Shown one piece after another: positions 34,870 to 45,465 of a stretch of DNA of 64,000 nt. Each line of letters starts with the position of its first letter. The stretch's first letter is position 1. The position numbers and the translations under genes are program-made. The notes under the pieces were generated by a model. That model made no database searches. It worked only from the letters and a program-made list of their open reading frames with translations, and was not told the DNA's origin. Location of the stretch: positions 16,946,130-17,010,129 of the forward strand of contig NC_084475.1 in NCBI RefSeq assembly GCF_027409185.1, read 5' to 3'. This DNA is from Cynocephalus volans (Eukaryota; Chordata; Mammalia; Dermoptera; Cynocephalidae).

Positions 34870-35220
34870 CAGCCAACTGGGGGGGAGGGGGAAGAAAATT
34901 AAATAGACCAGGGCTGTAATTTTGTGGTAATGTTACACAGCTGTTAAAAGCAATGGGGCAGCTCTCTGTATGCAGATAAGCAATTATCTCCAAGAAACAT
35001 TAAGTGAAAAAAAAGCAAGGTGCATGTTTAGTATAATCTCTTTTACCTAAATTTAAGTGGAATGTGCATATATATGTTGGTAGATCTACAAAAACTTTCT
35101 GGAAGGGTATGTGTGGGGTAACCCTTTTGGGGGGTGGGGAGGAGGAGGAGGAGAGAGGTACTTGCTTTTCATTTCATACCATGTGCATGTATTACTTTTA
35201 CAATTTAAAGAAAAACACTG
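34870..35220 (+). repeat. L1 3'-end fragment
   Basis: 'tgttacacagctgttaaaag', 'taagtgaaaaaaaagcaagg' and a terminal 'acaatttaaagaaaaacac' match old L1 3' ends. Confidence 0.5.
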
Positions 35221-35630
35221 TCTAAACTTTGTTTTAATGGGCCTAACAGCGTAGGGAGGGCTAGACAGGTCTGGATGAGGGAAGGGGTTTCACCCTGGCT
35301 ATGGTAGGGAAGCTTCTGGTGCCCCAGTTTGGCTGCATCCCAGGCTGATAGGACACATGCAAAGTCAGGGTGGCCGTGGGCGGAGGCTCTTGTGTGTCAG
35401 GATAAGGGTTTTTATTTTATCCTGTATGCAACGGGGAGCCCTGGAGAGTTCTTCAACTGGGAAATTGCACCCTAATATTTTACGCTTGCCTAGCCCTCCT
35501 TGAAGAGTGCTTTCACAGACAGTATTTCACTTTTTAATCCTGACAATAATTCCACAAGGTAGGAAGGGTAGGATTTCCAGCTGAGGAAACTGAGGCTGCT
35601 GTGGTATGGAGACCACAGACTCAGAATTTT

Positions 35631-35827
35631 AAAATGAGAAGCCGTGGGCCGGCCTGTGGCTCACTCGGGAGAGTGTGGTGCTGACAACACCAAGGCCGCG
35701 GGTTCGGATCATATATAGGGATGGCCGGTTGCTCACTTCAGAGAACGTGGTGCTGACAATACCAAGTCAAGGGTTAGGATCCCCTTACTGGTCATCTTTA
35801 CAAAAAAATAAAATAAAATGAGAAGCC
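35631..35827 (+). repeat. Young dimeric tRNA-derived SINE with target-site duplication
   Basis: Dimer at 35644-35814 ('ggccggcctgtggctcactc' through 'ccccttactggtcatcttt', then an A-rich tail). It is flanked by perfect duplications aaaatgagaagcc at 35631-35643 and 35815-35827. Confidence 0.92.
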
Positions 35828-36563
35828 TTGACCCTTGTAAGCACTGCCTTGTAGGAAGGCAGGAGAGTGCTCCCCAGCTAGGGACCCAGGCAACCACACA
35901 CCTTGAGACTTCCTCAGGACTCGCCTTGTGACCCTCAGAAGAAACGGGAACCTTGAAGTCATAAGTTATTAAACTCAAAAGGCTCTGACAACATACCTTT
36001 AAAGGACGTCCTGGTATTTGTCCATGGGAGTAAAATATCAGGGGGTCTCTTTGTTAGATGAGATGTTTTCATTTTTAGAACATGTAATGAAATTCTATTG
36101 AATGAGGGGATGCTGATTTCCTTAAGGTTCAGAGGGGTTTAGGGCTATAACAGGCCACACAGCTGGTGCAGAGCAGAGCTGGGTTCTGGACCCAAGGCCC
36201 ATGCTCTTTCCAGCCATCATGGTGGACCATACCCATGTTTCAGAAGGGTCATTCTGGCTGTGCTTAGGACAGACTGGTTTGGGTGGAGGTGGGGAGGCCA
36301 GTGAGATGGCAAGAGTCCAGGTGACAGGGACCAGGGGAGGAATCCGGGGAACAGAGTAGGGAGGAGAGATAAAAAAGGCACCCCTCTTTTTAGAACTTAG
36401 CCAACACAGTCCCCCAGACTTCCTTTGCTCAGGATTTACCTCCCCTCACTTTCACTGGGCAAAATAAGTGGGGGAGTCAGGTCAGGTGGGATGAAGTCGA
36501 GGAACCCTCGAGGAGGGAACCGGCACGTGCTGGGCACTGGCAGCTGGTATTGATGATGCAGAG

Positions 36564-36577
36564 TCTCCATCTAGTGG
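36564..36577 (-). promoter_or_regulatory. Candidate CTCF core motif
   Basis: On the minus strand CCACTAGATGGAGA fits CCASYAGRKGGCRS with two mismatches at the 3' side. Motif match only. Confidence 0.25.
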
Positions 36578-37530
36578 CAATAAGGGTACTGCACCAAGGA
36601 ACTCCGCCTGGTCAGGGGACACTGGGGAAGCCACCTCTACCTGCTTTCTCACCAGAAAACCTGGCAGTCCGGCCTAAAGATTAAGAGCATAAGGGCATGG
36701 GTTTGCACTTAAGAGGGCTTGTCGGTGGTTAGTAAGATGCCAAAGCATATGCAGCTCCTCTCCCTGCCACCCTGCCTTCCTTTCAGGACATGTGCCCAAG
36801 AAGAGCACCAGTGACTCTATCTGGGCACTCATATGCTATAAGACCCTAGCACCCTGAGAGTCGCCTGCCACCCACGGGGAAGGCTGGGGAGGATGCTAAT
36901 GGGATCAGACTCCTTGGGCCCAAGGATCCTTGCTTGCCATCTCCCCCCGCTGCCCTCCTCTCCCCTGTGGCAGCCTTGAAATCCATCTCCACCACCCTCC
37001 CAGCAGCCTGCTCCTCGCACGTGCTGTTTTCACCCCTTATCAGTCCTCCACTGGGTCATCATCCTAGTTTCAGCCAAGGCTTGGTCATTCCAACTGGCCT
37101 CTGTGAATGGACTTTGAATGTTATTCGAGAGCCATGTCACCTCCCACATCCCAACCGGGCTCGTCTCTTTGACCCCAGATCACCACTGTGTCTTCCCTGC
37201 CCCCAACCTTGGGGGCCGCAGTCACCCCAGGAGGGCAGTGTGGCCTGGAGGAAGGTCAGATCTACCCAGCTCACCACCAACTAGCTTGTGACATTAGGCA
37301 AGTTACCTAACCTTGGGGTGCTGAGGCCTCCCTAGAAATTCATGCCACCCAGAAGCCATGAACCAAAAGATTGATGACAGATCTGATGACATAAAAGCTG
37401 AAAACTTCTGTACCACAAAAGCTAAAAGCCAAGCAATTGGGAGAAAATATTCTCAATGAATGTAACTGATAAAGGATCAATATCTAGAAACTAAGTAAGA
37501 GGACTTACCAAGCCATTTAAAAATTACGAA

Positions 37531-37640
37531 GTAGAGGCTGGCCTGTGGCTCCCTTGGGTGAGCGTGGTGCTGATAACACAAAATCAAGGGTTAAGATCCC
37601 CTGACCAGTCATCTTTTAAAAAAATAAATTAAAGAAAAAT
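37531..37640 (+). repeat. tRNA-derived SINE, collapsed dimer
   Basis: Starts like a left unit (ggctggcctgtggctcc) and finishes like a right unit (gttaagatcccctgacc...catctttt), with an A-rich tail. 'aaaaattac' occurs on both sides as a probable target duplication. Confidence 0.8.
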
Positions 37641-37909
37641 TACAAAATAATCTAATAGAACATTGGAGAAAGGATGAGAACAGACAATTTACAAAAGAAG
37701 ATGTGAAAATGGTCAATGAATACATGAGAAGATGCCGAACCTCACTAGTAATTAGGGAAATGCAAATTAAAACTGTGACCACCCCTTGCATTCAGATCCT
37801 ATTGTCTGAACAGCAGGCTCCCTGGAGAAATGGCCAGCTGCAGGGCTGGGGCAGCAAGTGCACGGTGAGCCGTGAATATCTCGTTTGCAGCAGAGAGCAA
37901 GGAAGCTTT

Positions 37910-38123
37910 CAAAGATGAATGGGGTCATAGGCCGGCCCGTGGCTCACTCGGTAGAGTGCGGTGCTGATAACACCAAGGCCACGGGTTCGGATCCTATATA
38001 GGGATGGCCGGTTTGCTCGCTGGCTGAGCGTGGTGCTGACAACACCAGGCCAAGGGTTGAGATCCCCTTACCGGTCATCTTTTTAAAAAAAAAAAAAAAA
38101 AAGACAAAGATGAATGGGGTCAT
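37910..38123 (+). repeat. Young dimeric SINE with 19-bp target-site duplication
   Basis: Full dimer at 37929-38104 with intact left unit (gccggcccgtggctcactcg), linker tatatagggatg, right unit and an 18-A tail. The perfect 19-bp duplication caaagatgaatggggtcat flanks it at 37910-37928 and 38105-38123. This is among the youngest insertions in the window. Confidence 0.95.
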
Positions 38124-38192
38124 GTCAAAAGGACACAGGAAGCAGGTGGAAGGGACTCCCACTGAGAAAATTCTAACAATTTGAACATCAAA

Positions 38193-38352
38193 GAGAAAAA
38201 CGATTGCTGATAACACCAAGGCCGAGGGTTCGGATCCCTATATAGGGATGGCCGGTTAGCTCACTGGGTGAGCGTGGTGCTGACAACACCAAGTCAAGGG
38301 TTAAGATCCCCTTACCGGTCATCTTTAAAAAAAAAAAGAAAGAAAGAAAAAT
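38193..38352 (+). repeat. 5'-truncated dimeric SINE
   Basis: Starts inside the left unit's anticodon region (ctgataacaccaaggccgag at about 38207) and continues through a full right unit to an A-rich tail with GAAA repeats. Flanked by gagaaaaa(c/t)gattg copies (roughly), one at 38193-38206 and one ending near 38357. Truncation at the 5' end is typical of incomplete reverse transcription. Confidence 0.82.
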
Positions 38353-38589
38353 GATTGTAGGTAACTAAGATACATTGGATTTGTGAAAATTCATGTGTTC
38401 CTGAGAAACTGACATTGGAGAAATCCAGAGAAACTCTTGGGACCCCATTGAGGCATTTATTAAACCAATGTCTTCCTCTGATTGTTGATGAATAAAGAGA
38501 GAGAATCAAGCACTTAGCCCGCCTTGCCACGTAGGAACTATATTTCGAAGTAACCAAAGGTGCCCTGGTTGAGGAAGGAAAACTCTGCT

Positions 38590-38960
38590 TTGCAGAAGAA
38601 TGCCAGCTGCATTAGGTATTTATGGCTGCATAACAAATTACCCCAAAACTTAGCTGCTTAAAATAACACACACATGCTATCTCACCGTTTCTGGGGGTCG
38701 GGAATTCTGCACGGCTTAACTGGGTCCTTTGGCTCAGGGTCTCTTACAGGCTATAAGGCAGGTGTCAGCTGAGCCTGTGGTCATCTCAAGGATCGGCTGG
38801 GGGGTGATTTACTTCCAAGTTTCCTCACATGGTGCCGGGATTTAATTCCCTGCTAGCTGTTGGGCTGAGGCTTAGTTCCCCACTGGCTGTTGTCCAGAGA
38901 CAGGGCAGGCTTCATGGGTGTGTCACATGGGTGTGTAGCATAGGACTCAGAAGGGCTCTG
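38590..38960. repeat. Old interspersed repeat, family unassigned
   Basis: 'ggctgcataacaaattaccc', 'caaaacttagctgcttaaaa' and 'ggtcatctcaaggatcggct' are familiar from a widely dispersed mammalian repeat, probably LTR-derived. I cannot name the family securely. Confidence 0.45.
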
Positions 38961-38984
38961 TGCATGGTTTAATGCTCTGCCGTC

Positions 38985-39660
38985 ACTATCTTGATATTCT
39001 TAATAATTTTGTCTTTGATCGTGTGTTTTGTAAGTGAAGTCTAGCAGGACATGGAGCAGGCACGGGAGCAGAGGAGATATGCACTGTACCCAAGTCCGCC
39101 ATCGTTCCTGCCACCCTATTCTCATAAAGCGCTCGAGATGCCCCATGAGTGCAGCCGTCTGGTGGACCCACGTTGTGTAGAGTCCAGCAAGATTCAAGGC
39201 AAGTTCAAGGTAAGCGAGTTAAGGAAGCCTCTGGCTTCCAGAGAATGCTGGTAGAATCAAGAAGTGATATAAAACAGTTGAATTAGTTTCATGCAGCATT
39301 TCTCTGCTCTGGTGGGAACACCACCCACTAACAGATGCATGTACAAGCTATGAAATACAAATTGCATAATTTTGCTGATTCTTTGCATGAATTAAGTGCT
39401 TTTATATTGCACGTAAAAACTGACATTGCGCAATATAAAGATGAGCAGTAAAATTCATGCTAATCATTAAAATTTTTATTTCAAAATAAATGACCCTAAT
39501 AAATGACATTAAATAACAAATAAAAAGCACCATCACAAGTCAAGTGAGATTACAGAAGAAAGGAAAAACCTTTATATTTTAGTATCTTTAATGACATTTC
39601 CCCCCTGCTTTTTGAACAAGGGGCCCCACGTTTTCATTCGTGCTGGTCCCTGGAAATGAC
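38985..39660. other. AT-rich unassigned DNA
   Basis: Contains a block ending 'tgctttttgaacaaggggcc' that resembles an old dispersed repeat, but boundaries and family are unclear. No coding exon seen. Confidence 0.3.
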
Positions 39661-39829
39661 GGAGTGGCCCCAGCAGAGACTCCCTCAGTTCCCTGCCAGG
39701 GGGGCTTTGACAGGGCGGCTCACACCATGCAGGGGGCTTCCCTCGTGAGAAGAGCAGGAGAGGGCCGGCAAGGTGGAAGCCAGTCTTTGTAACTGTATTT
39801 TTGCCCTATTGTATTTGTCAGAAGCAATT

Positions 39830-40125
39830 CTCCAGGTCCATGTGCTAGTTGAAAGAAGCCACACTCAAAAGGCCACATATTGCATGATTCTATTTATGTG
39901 AAAAATACAGAACAGGCAAATCCAGAGAGACAGAAAATAGATTAGTGGTTGTCAGGGGCTGGGCAGAGGGTCAACGGGGAGAAACTGCTTAATGGGCAAA
40001 GGGTTTCCCTGTGGGGTGGTAAAAATGTGGGGACCTGGGTAGAGGTGGTGGCTGTGAAGCACTGTGAACATTCACTTTAAAATAGTTACTTTTATGTTAT
40101 GTGAATTTAACTCAATAAGAAAAAC
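39830..40125 (+). repeat. L1 3'-end fragment
   Basis: 'ggccacatattgcatgattc', 'gattagtggttgtcaggggc' and 'cactttaaaatagttac' followed by 'tcaataagaaaaact' give a well-preserved order of old L1 3'-end text. Confidence 0.7.
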
Positions 40126-40175
40126 TCACTAAGTCCAGGCCACACTCTAGAGAAGATTACGTAAGTACATCGTTA

Positions 40176-40590
40176 TGGGTTGAATTGTGTCCCCCCAAAA
40201 TTCCTGTGTTGAAATCCTAACCCCCCAGAACCTCAGAGTGAGATTTTATTTGGAAATAGCATTGTCGCAGATATAATTAGGTAAGATGAGGTCATCCTGG
40301 AGTAATTTGGGTCCCTAACCCAATATGACCAGTGTCCTTATAAAAACAAGAAATTGGGCACAGACATGCGCACAGACAGAACACTGGGTGAAGATCGGGG
40401 TTCTGACACCACAAGCCAAGAAACTACCAGAAGCCGGGAGACAGGCCCGGGACAGATCCTTTCCTTGTGCCTTCAGAGGGAGCACGGCCTGCTGGCACCT
40501 TGATCTCAAACTTCTGGTCTCCAGAACTATTAGACAATGAATTTCTATTGTTTGTGGTACTTTGTCAACGGTAACCCTAGTGAGCTAACA
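40176..40590 (+). repeat. LTR-like interspersed repeat
   Basis: 'gggttgaattgtgtcccccc' at the start and 'acttctggtctccagaac' then 'gtggtactttgtcaacgg' near the end. This order is familiar from a common old mammalian element, probably an ERVL-MaLR-type LTR. The copy looks nearly full length. Confidence 0.5.
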
Positions 40591-41207
40591 CAGGCATAAA
40601 TACCAGGAGGTGGGGATCACTGGAGGCCGCCTTCCAAGTTGCCAACCACACCAGCTAATCAATGTAGTAGGAGTAATAAAAGTAGAAAATCATCATTTCG
40701 CATCACTGAGTCAGGCAACGATTGTCATATGTGTTAAAATCATCAGGTGGAAAGAGGATGAGGAAGTAGACATTCATCTGGAGACAAAGCAAAACCACAG
40801 GGTTCCTATCTGGGCCCAAGTAGGAGGATCAGGCTGCCACCGGCCTGTTCCAGGGTCAACTTCAGTGTTACTCATGTGGGACACCCAGAGTTTTTGTGTC
40901 TTCCAATGGGATGCAGGAGGAAGCAGCAGCTTCTCTTTGACGGTTTCTGGCCAACAGTTCTTGAATTGACTCAGATTTTAGTTCTAACTTCCAGTTTGCA
41001 GGGGGTTCCAGAGATAGAGGAATAATATATAGGACACTGTGGCAAAGCAACCAGACCCCAGTAGTGGGATTTGGACAGCAACAGGCTCATGCAGTAAAAA
41101 AAGGAGCTGTGCTAGAGGAAAGGATTCTCTAGGGACAGAGCAACCCGTATGACATGCAGTCCTGGATTGGATCCTGATTTGGATAACTAACTATAAAAAT
41201 ATTTTGA

Positions 41208-41312
41208 GGGCTGACCAGTTAGCTCCATTGGTTCTAGTGTGGTGTTATAAGAACAAGGTCAAAGATTCAGATCCCTGCACTGGCTGGCCACTAGAAAAAA
41301 AAAAAAAAAAAA
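41208..41312 (+). repeat. tRNA-Ile-like monomer SINE
   Basis: 'gaccagttagctccattggt' and 'gtggtgttataagaacaagg' with B-box-like 'agattcagatcc' and an 18-A tail. Confidence 0.8.
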
Positions 41313-41321
41313 GGTTGACAC

Positions 41322-41503
41322 AATCAGGGAAATTTTTTTTTTTTTTTTTTTTGTCATTTTTGTGACCGGCCTCACCGTGTTCAGCCAGTGAGCGCACCGG
41401 CCATCCTTATATAGGATCCGAACCCACGGCGGGAGCACTGCCGCGCTCCCAGCGCCGCACTCTCCCGAGTGCGCCACGGGGTCGGCCCAATCAGGGAAAT
41501 TTT
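41322..41503 (-). repeat. Hairpin-type SINE subfamily copy with target-site duplication
   Basis: Minus-strand element 41337-41488 with perfect 15-bp duplications aatcagggaaatttt at 41322-41336 and 41489-41503. The left unit's anticodon region is replaced by a G/C hairpin (gggagc...gctccc on the minus strand), and the right unit is cut short after gtgaccgg's complement before a gacaaaa-type tail. Confidence 0.9.
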
Positions 41504-41540
41504 AATATGATATTAGGTGATACTAAAAAATTGTTATTTA

Positions 41541-41643
41541 TTTTATTTTATTTTATTTTTGGCAGCTGGCCAAGAATAGGGATTGAGCCCCAGACCTTGG
41601 TGTTATCAGCAACTCTGTCCAGCTGAGCTAATCTGCCAGCCCT
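41541..41643 (-). repeat. tRNA-Ile-like monomer SINE
   Basis: Minus-strand monomer ('ccagaccttggtgttatcag', 'gagctaatctgccagccc' on plus) with a TTTTA-repeat complement as its tail. Confidence 0.75.
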
Positions 41644-41717
41644 ATGTTATTTCCTTTATTAACTATGAAAATGTTATTTTGGCTGGGTATAAAAATGATC
41701 TCATTTTTAGTTATTTA

Positions 41718-41809
41718 TTTTGGCTGCTGACTGGTAAGGGGATCTGAACTCTTGACGTTGGTGTTCTGTACACCATGCTCCTCTAATCAAGTGAGCTAAC
41801 TGGCCAACT
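41718..41809 (-). repeat. tRNA-Ile-like monomer SINE, diverged
   Basis: Minus-strand monomer ('gactggtaaggggatctgaa', 'gtgagctaactggccaac' on plus). More diverged than its neighbours. Confidence 0.7.
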
Positions 41810-41859
41810 TATTTCATTTTTTAAAAAAATGTATACTAAAATTGTAAAAAAATTATGAT

Positions 41860-42260
41860 TATCCTTCAGTAGGTGAACAGATCAAGTCACTGTGGTATAT
41901 CCATACAATGGAATATTATTCAGCCATAAAAAGAAACCAACTATCAAGCCATGAAAAGACATGGAGGAAACTTAAATGCATACTGCTAAGTGAAAAAAAG
42001 TCAGTCTGAAAAGGCTATACTGTATGATTTGGACCACATGATGTTCTGGAAAAGGCAAAACTACGGAGAGAGTGTAAATGTCAGGGGTTGCCAGGGGCTG
42101 GGGGAGGGGTGGGAAGGAGGGCATTTCTAAGGTGGTGAAACCACTCTATGAAGCTGTGATGGTGGGTAAATGTCATTATGCATTTGTCAAAAACCATAGA
42201 AAGGTTCAACGCAAACAGTGAACTTCAACGTAAACTATGAATTTCAGTTAATAATAGTGT
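41860..42260 (+). repeat. L1 3'-end fragment
   Basis: 'ccatacaatggaatattatt', 'cagccataaaaagaaacc' and 'gtcaggggttgccaggggct' in order: classic old L1 3'-end text in sense orientation. Confidence 0.75.
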
Positions 42261-42560
42261 GTCAATATCGGTTCATTAACTGTAGCAGAGGTTCACACTA
42301 ATGCAATTATTAATAGGGAAACTGCAGGGTTGGAAGTGGGGGCTATGGAACTGTGTATTATCTGTCTCATTATGCTGTAAAACTGAAACTGTACTAAAAA
42401 AGTCTATTAATTATTTTAAAAACTATGATGAGATAGTAAAAATAAAAAGATGGATAATATTCTGTGTTGTCCAGGATATGGGTAAGTAGGTGTGCTCATA
42501 CACTATTGTGAGGGTAAGTGGGTGAAATCTTTTTCACGGCATTTTGGCAGCTTCTATCAA

Positions 42561-42733
42561 AACTTAAAATTTTGGGGGCCGAGCCCGTGGCACACTCGGG
42601 AGAGTGTGGCGCTGGGAGCGTGGCGACGCTCCCGCCGCAGGTTCGGATCCTATATAGGACTGGCCGGTGCACTCACTGGCTGAGTGCTGGTCACGAAAAA
42701 GACAAAAAAAAAAAAAAAAAACTTAAAATTTTG
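42561..42733 (+). repeat. Hairpin-type SINE, first of three stacked insertions
   Basis: Element 42575-42719: left unit 'ggccgagcccgtggcacact', hairpin gggagcg...cgctccc, linker tatataggactg, shortened right unit ending 'ggtcacgaaaaagac' and an A tail. The target aacttaaaattttg flanks it at 42561-42574 and 42720-42733. Confidence 0.92.
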
Positions 42734-42916
42734 GGCCAGCCCGTGGCTCACTCGGGAGAGTGTGGTGCTGACAACACCAAGGCCACGGGTTCGGATCCCA
42801 TATAGGGACGGCCGGTTGGCTCACTTGGGAGAGCGTGGTGCTGACAACACCAAGTCAAGGGTTAAGATCCCCTTACCGGTCATCTTTTGGAAAAAAAAAA
42901 AAAAAACTTAAAATTT
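42720..42916 (+). repeat. Dimeric SINE, second of three stacked insertions
   Basis: Element 42734-42904: standard dimer ('ggccagcccgtggctcactc' through 'ccccttaccggtcatctttt' and an A tail). It uses the same target again: aacttaaaatttt at 42720-42732 on its left and aacttaaaattt at 42905-42916 on its right. Confidence 0.92.
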
Positions 42917-43028
42917 CCAAGGGCTGGCCAGCTGGTTCGCTCAGTTGGTTAAAGTGCAGACTGTAACACAAAGGTCAAGGGTTTGGATCCCCATACCGGC
43001 CAGCTGCAAAAAAGAAAGTCAAATTTCC
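42911..43028 (+). repeat. Monomer SINE, third of three stacked insertions
   Basis: Monomer beginning near 42920 ('ggctggccagctggttcgct', 'gactgtaacacaaaggtcaa', 'taccggccagctgc') with an A-rich tail to about 43018. Short flanking copies of aaatttcca occur at 42911-42919 and about 43020-43028, so it entered at the edge of the same AT-rich target. Confidence 0.82.
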
Positions 43029-43084
43029 ATACGTTTTGATCGAACAGTTAACTTCTAGGACTTAAGAGCACAAAAATGTTTTCA

Positions 43085-43330
43085 GAGTGAAAAACTTGAA
43101 GCCACCTAAATGTCCAGCAGTTGGGAATGGGTTTAAATAGAAAGATACTCATCCACACAACAAAGTATCACGTAGCAGTTATGAAGAATGTGGTAGACTT
43201 GGAAAAATCCCCAACACCCATTTGAAGGGTAAAAGCAAGCTGTAGAATATACCTAAAGGGTGTTCCATCTACCTAAGACACATACAGTGTGTGCGTGCCC
43301 AATTGCGTAGAAAGGGAAAGACACACGTGT
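43085..43330 (+). repeat. L1 3'-end fragment
   Basis: 'gccacctaaatgtccagcag' and 'gtatcacgtagcagttatga' followed by 'aagggtaaaagcaagctg' correspond to old L1 3'-end text. Confidence 0.6.
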
Positions 43331-43394
43331 ATTCGTGGGGTTGCCTCTGGGGGAAGGAGTGATGTAGGCAGCTAGAGGACAGTTGTAGCTAACC

Positions 43395-43545
43395 TGCTCT
43401 GTGCCAGGCACTACCCGGCTGCTTTCTTTCTGCCTACTAATTCATTCGATCCTCCCAACGGCCCATTACACAGATGATTAATTGAGGCACAGAAAATTCA
43501 AGTCACTTGCTCAAGGCCTTGCAGCTCGTAAGAGGAAGCTGTCCC
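43395..43545 (-). repeat. MIR SINE, antisense
   Basis: 'ctctgtgccaggcactaccc', 'aattgaggcacagaaaattc' and 'aagtcacttgctcaaggcc' are antisense MIR text. Confidence 0.75.
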
Positions 43546-44909
43546 CTTGGGCACCATTCTCTACAGCACTTGGAGAGAGACTGTCATATTTTACTTTGTA
43601 GGTAATTTTGGAATCCTTTACAATGAAAAGATATAAATGCATACTTATATAATTGAAAAAGAAAAAAAAAAAAAAAAAAAGAACAGTGAAGAAAGAAAAA
43701 TAAAGAAATCCTTGCTCTGTGTTCTTCCTCCCAGAGCCTGGTTCTTGTCCCCCTACTTTCCCAGCTGTGGCCTGGGGCCCTGACACTGGCTGCACTTGGG
43801 GTGGAGTGTGCTGGTCACTTCTGGGCTTCTCATTCCCAGGACCCATCACAGGAACTCCGAGAGAGTCTCTGGGTTCCGCAGAAGGAGCAGGTCAGGAGCC
43901 AGCGGGCCCCAGCAGTCCCCTGGCCCTTGGTTTTAGGCTGCAGTAAGCCGGACTTCACAGAGAGGGTGAGAGCTGCGCTCAGGGCTGCACAGAAAGTCGG
44001 GGAGATTGGAACCAGCCTGGGCGTCTTGGGGCTGGTCTAAACTGTGCTGCTCCAGGCACTGCCTTGTGGGTCCCCACTGTACCCCAGCAGAAATGGAAAA
44101 GCTCTTCAAGGAGCTCTTCTCTCTCAAGGCCCCCAAAGTCCTCTCCTGTAGGAAGTGAATGCAGATGCTGGCCCCCGGCTCCTTCAGAGCTGCGACCAGC
44201 ACCCGGGCCCCCTTCACCATCAGCTCAGCCTCACTTGAGGTTAAGAACAGGGCACTCGTGCACTCACCTGGGCTCTTCCCTCCGTCTCAGGTCCCAGATG
44301 CCCTCATGGGCTTCATTGACCTCCCCTTGGTGGGGCCTTCGAGGCCATGCAGAAGGCTGGAGGCCATTGGGAGGTTGGGCAGGGCTGAGATGATGGCTTC
44401 TCCTGGAGAGAGCTTTGCTGGGCTGGGCATAGAGGTGGCCCTGGAAGCTGGGAGGCCACGTGGAGTCTGGGCGAGGGGCGGTGGCTTCTCTGTCTTCACT
44501 CTGCTTCTCTCTGCTCATGGAGGGGAGACGGGGCTGGTGGGCTTGGACTTTGGGGTCAGCCTGGGGTTCCTGCTTTGCCCCATGGCTGTGGGCGATCTGT
44601 TAATGAGCCGTGCTCTTGGGCTGTAAACAGGGTCACCAGGCATGTCTCGGAGGGTGTTTGGGGGAGGACAGATGAGGCCTGTCTGGAAGAGCCCCTCCCT
44701 GCCTCTGGCACTCTGCCCTCGCTCGCCTGAACTTACCTGCTGTCCACATGTTTACTGAGCGTGCTCTTCCTTCTCGGGGGTGGACATTTCCAGGCCGGCA
44801 GGGCCCAGCACCAGCAGGGCTCAGCCGGCAGAGGACGGGGTCAGCGGCAGATCCCTGCCTCTCCTACTGCCCCTTCCTTCCAGGCCATGAGGGCAGTGGG
44901 CTGACAATA

Positions 44910-45465
44910 TGTCCCTGGAACCTGTGAATGTGACTTTATTTGGAAAAGGGGCTTTTTGGGGCCGGCCTGTGGCTCACTCGGGAGAGTGTGGTGCTGATAA
45001 CACCAAGGCCACGGGTTCGGATCCCATATAGGGATGGCCGGTTTGCTCACTGGGTGAGCGTGGTGCTGACAACACCAAGTCAAGGGTTAAGATCCCCTTA
45101 CCGGTCATCTTTTAAAAAAAAAAAAAAAAGAAAAAAAAGAAAAGGGGCTTTGCAGATGTAAGTTGAGGATCTCAAGAGGTGGTCATCCTAGATTTAGGGT
45201 GAGCCCTAAATCTAGTGACCTATGTCCTTATAGGAGAAAGGCACAGAGAGATTTGAGACACAGACAGACACGGAGACCATGTGACCACAGAGGCTAAGAC
45301 TGGAGTGATGTGGCCACAAGCTAAGGAATGCCTGGGGCCACCAGACGCTGGAGAAGGCCAGGCAGGATCTTCCCCTGGAGGCTTCAGTGGAACATGGCCC
45401 TGCCGAACCAGGAGGGAATAAATTTCTGTTGTTTTAAGCCGTCCAGTTCATGGTCATCTGTTGCA
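44910..45465 (+). repeat. LTR-like repeat interrupted by a SINE
   Basis: Same family signature as 40176-40590: 'tgtgactttatttggaaaag', 'gctttgcagatgtaagttga', 'gtgacctatgtccttatagg' and, near the end, 'taaatttctgttgttttaag'. It is split by the dimeric SINE at 44956-45138. Confidence 0.55.
44943..45151 (+). repeat. Young dimeric SINE nested in an LTR-like repeat
   Basis: Full dimer at 44956-45138 inside the older repeat. Perfect 13-bp duplications gaaaaggggcttt at 44943-44955 and 45139-45151 restore the repeat's reading when one copy and the SINE are removed. Confidence 0.93.
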
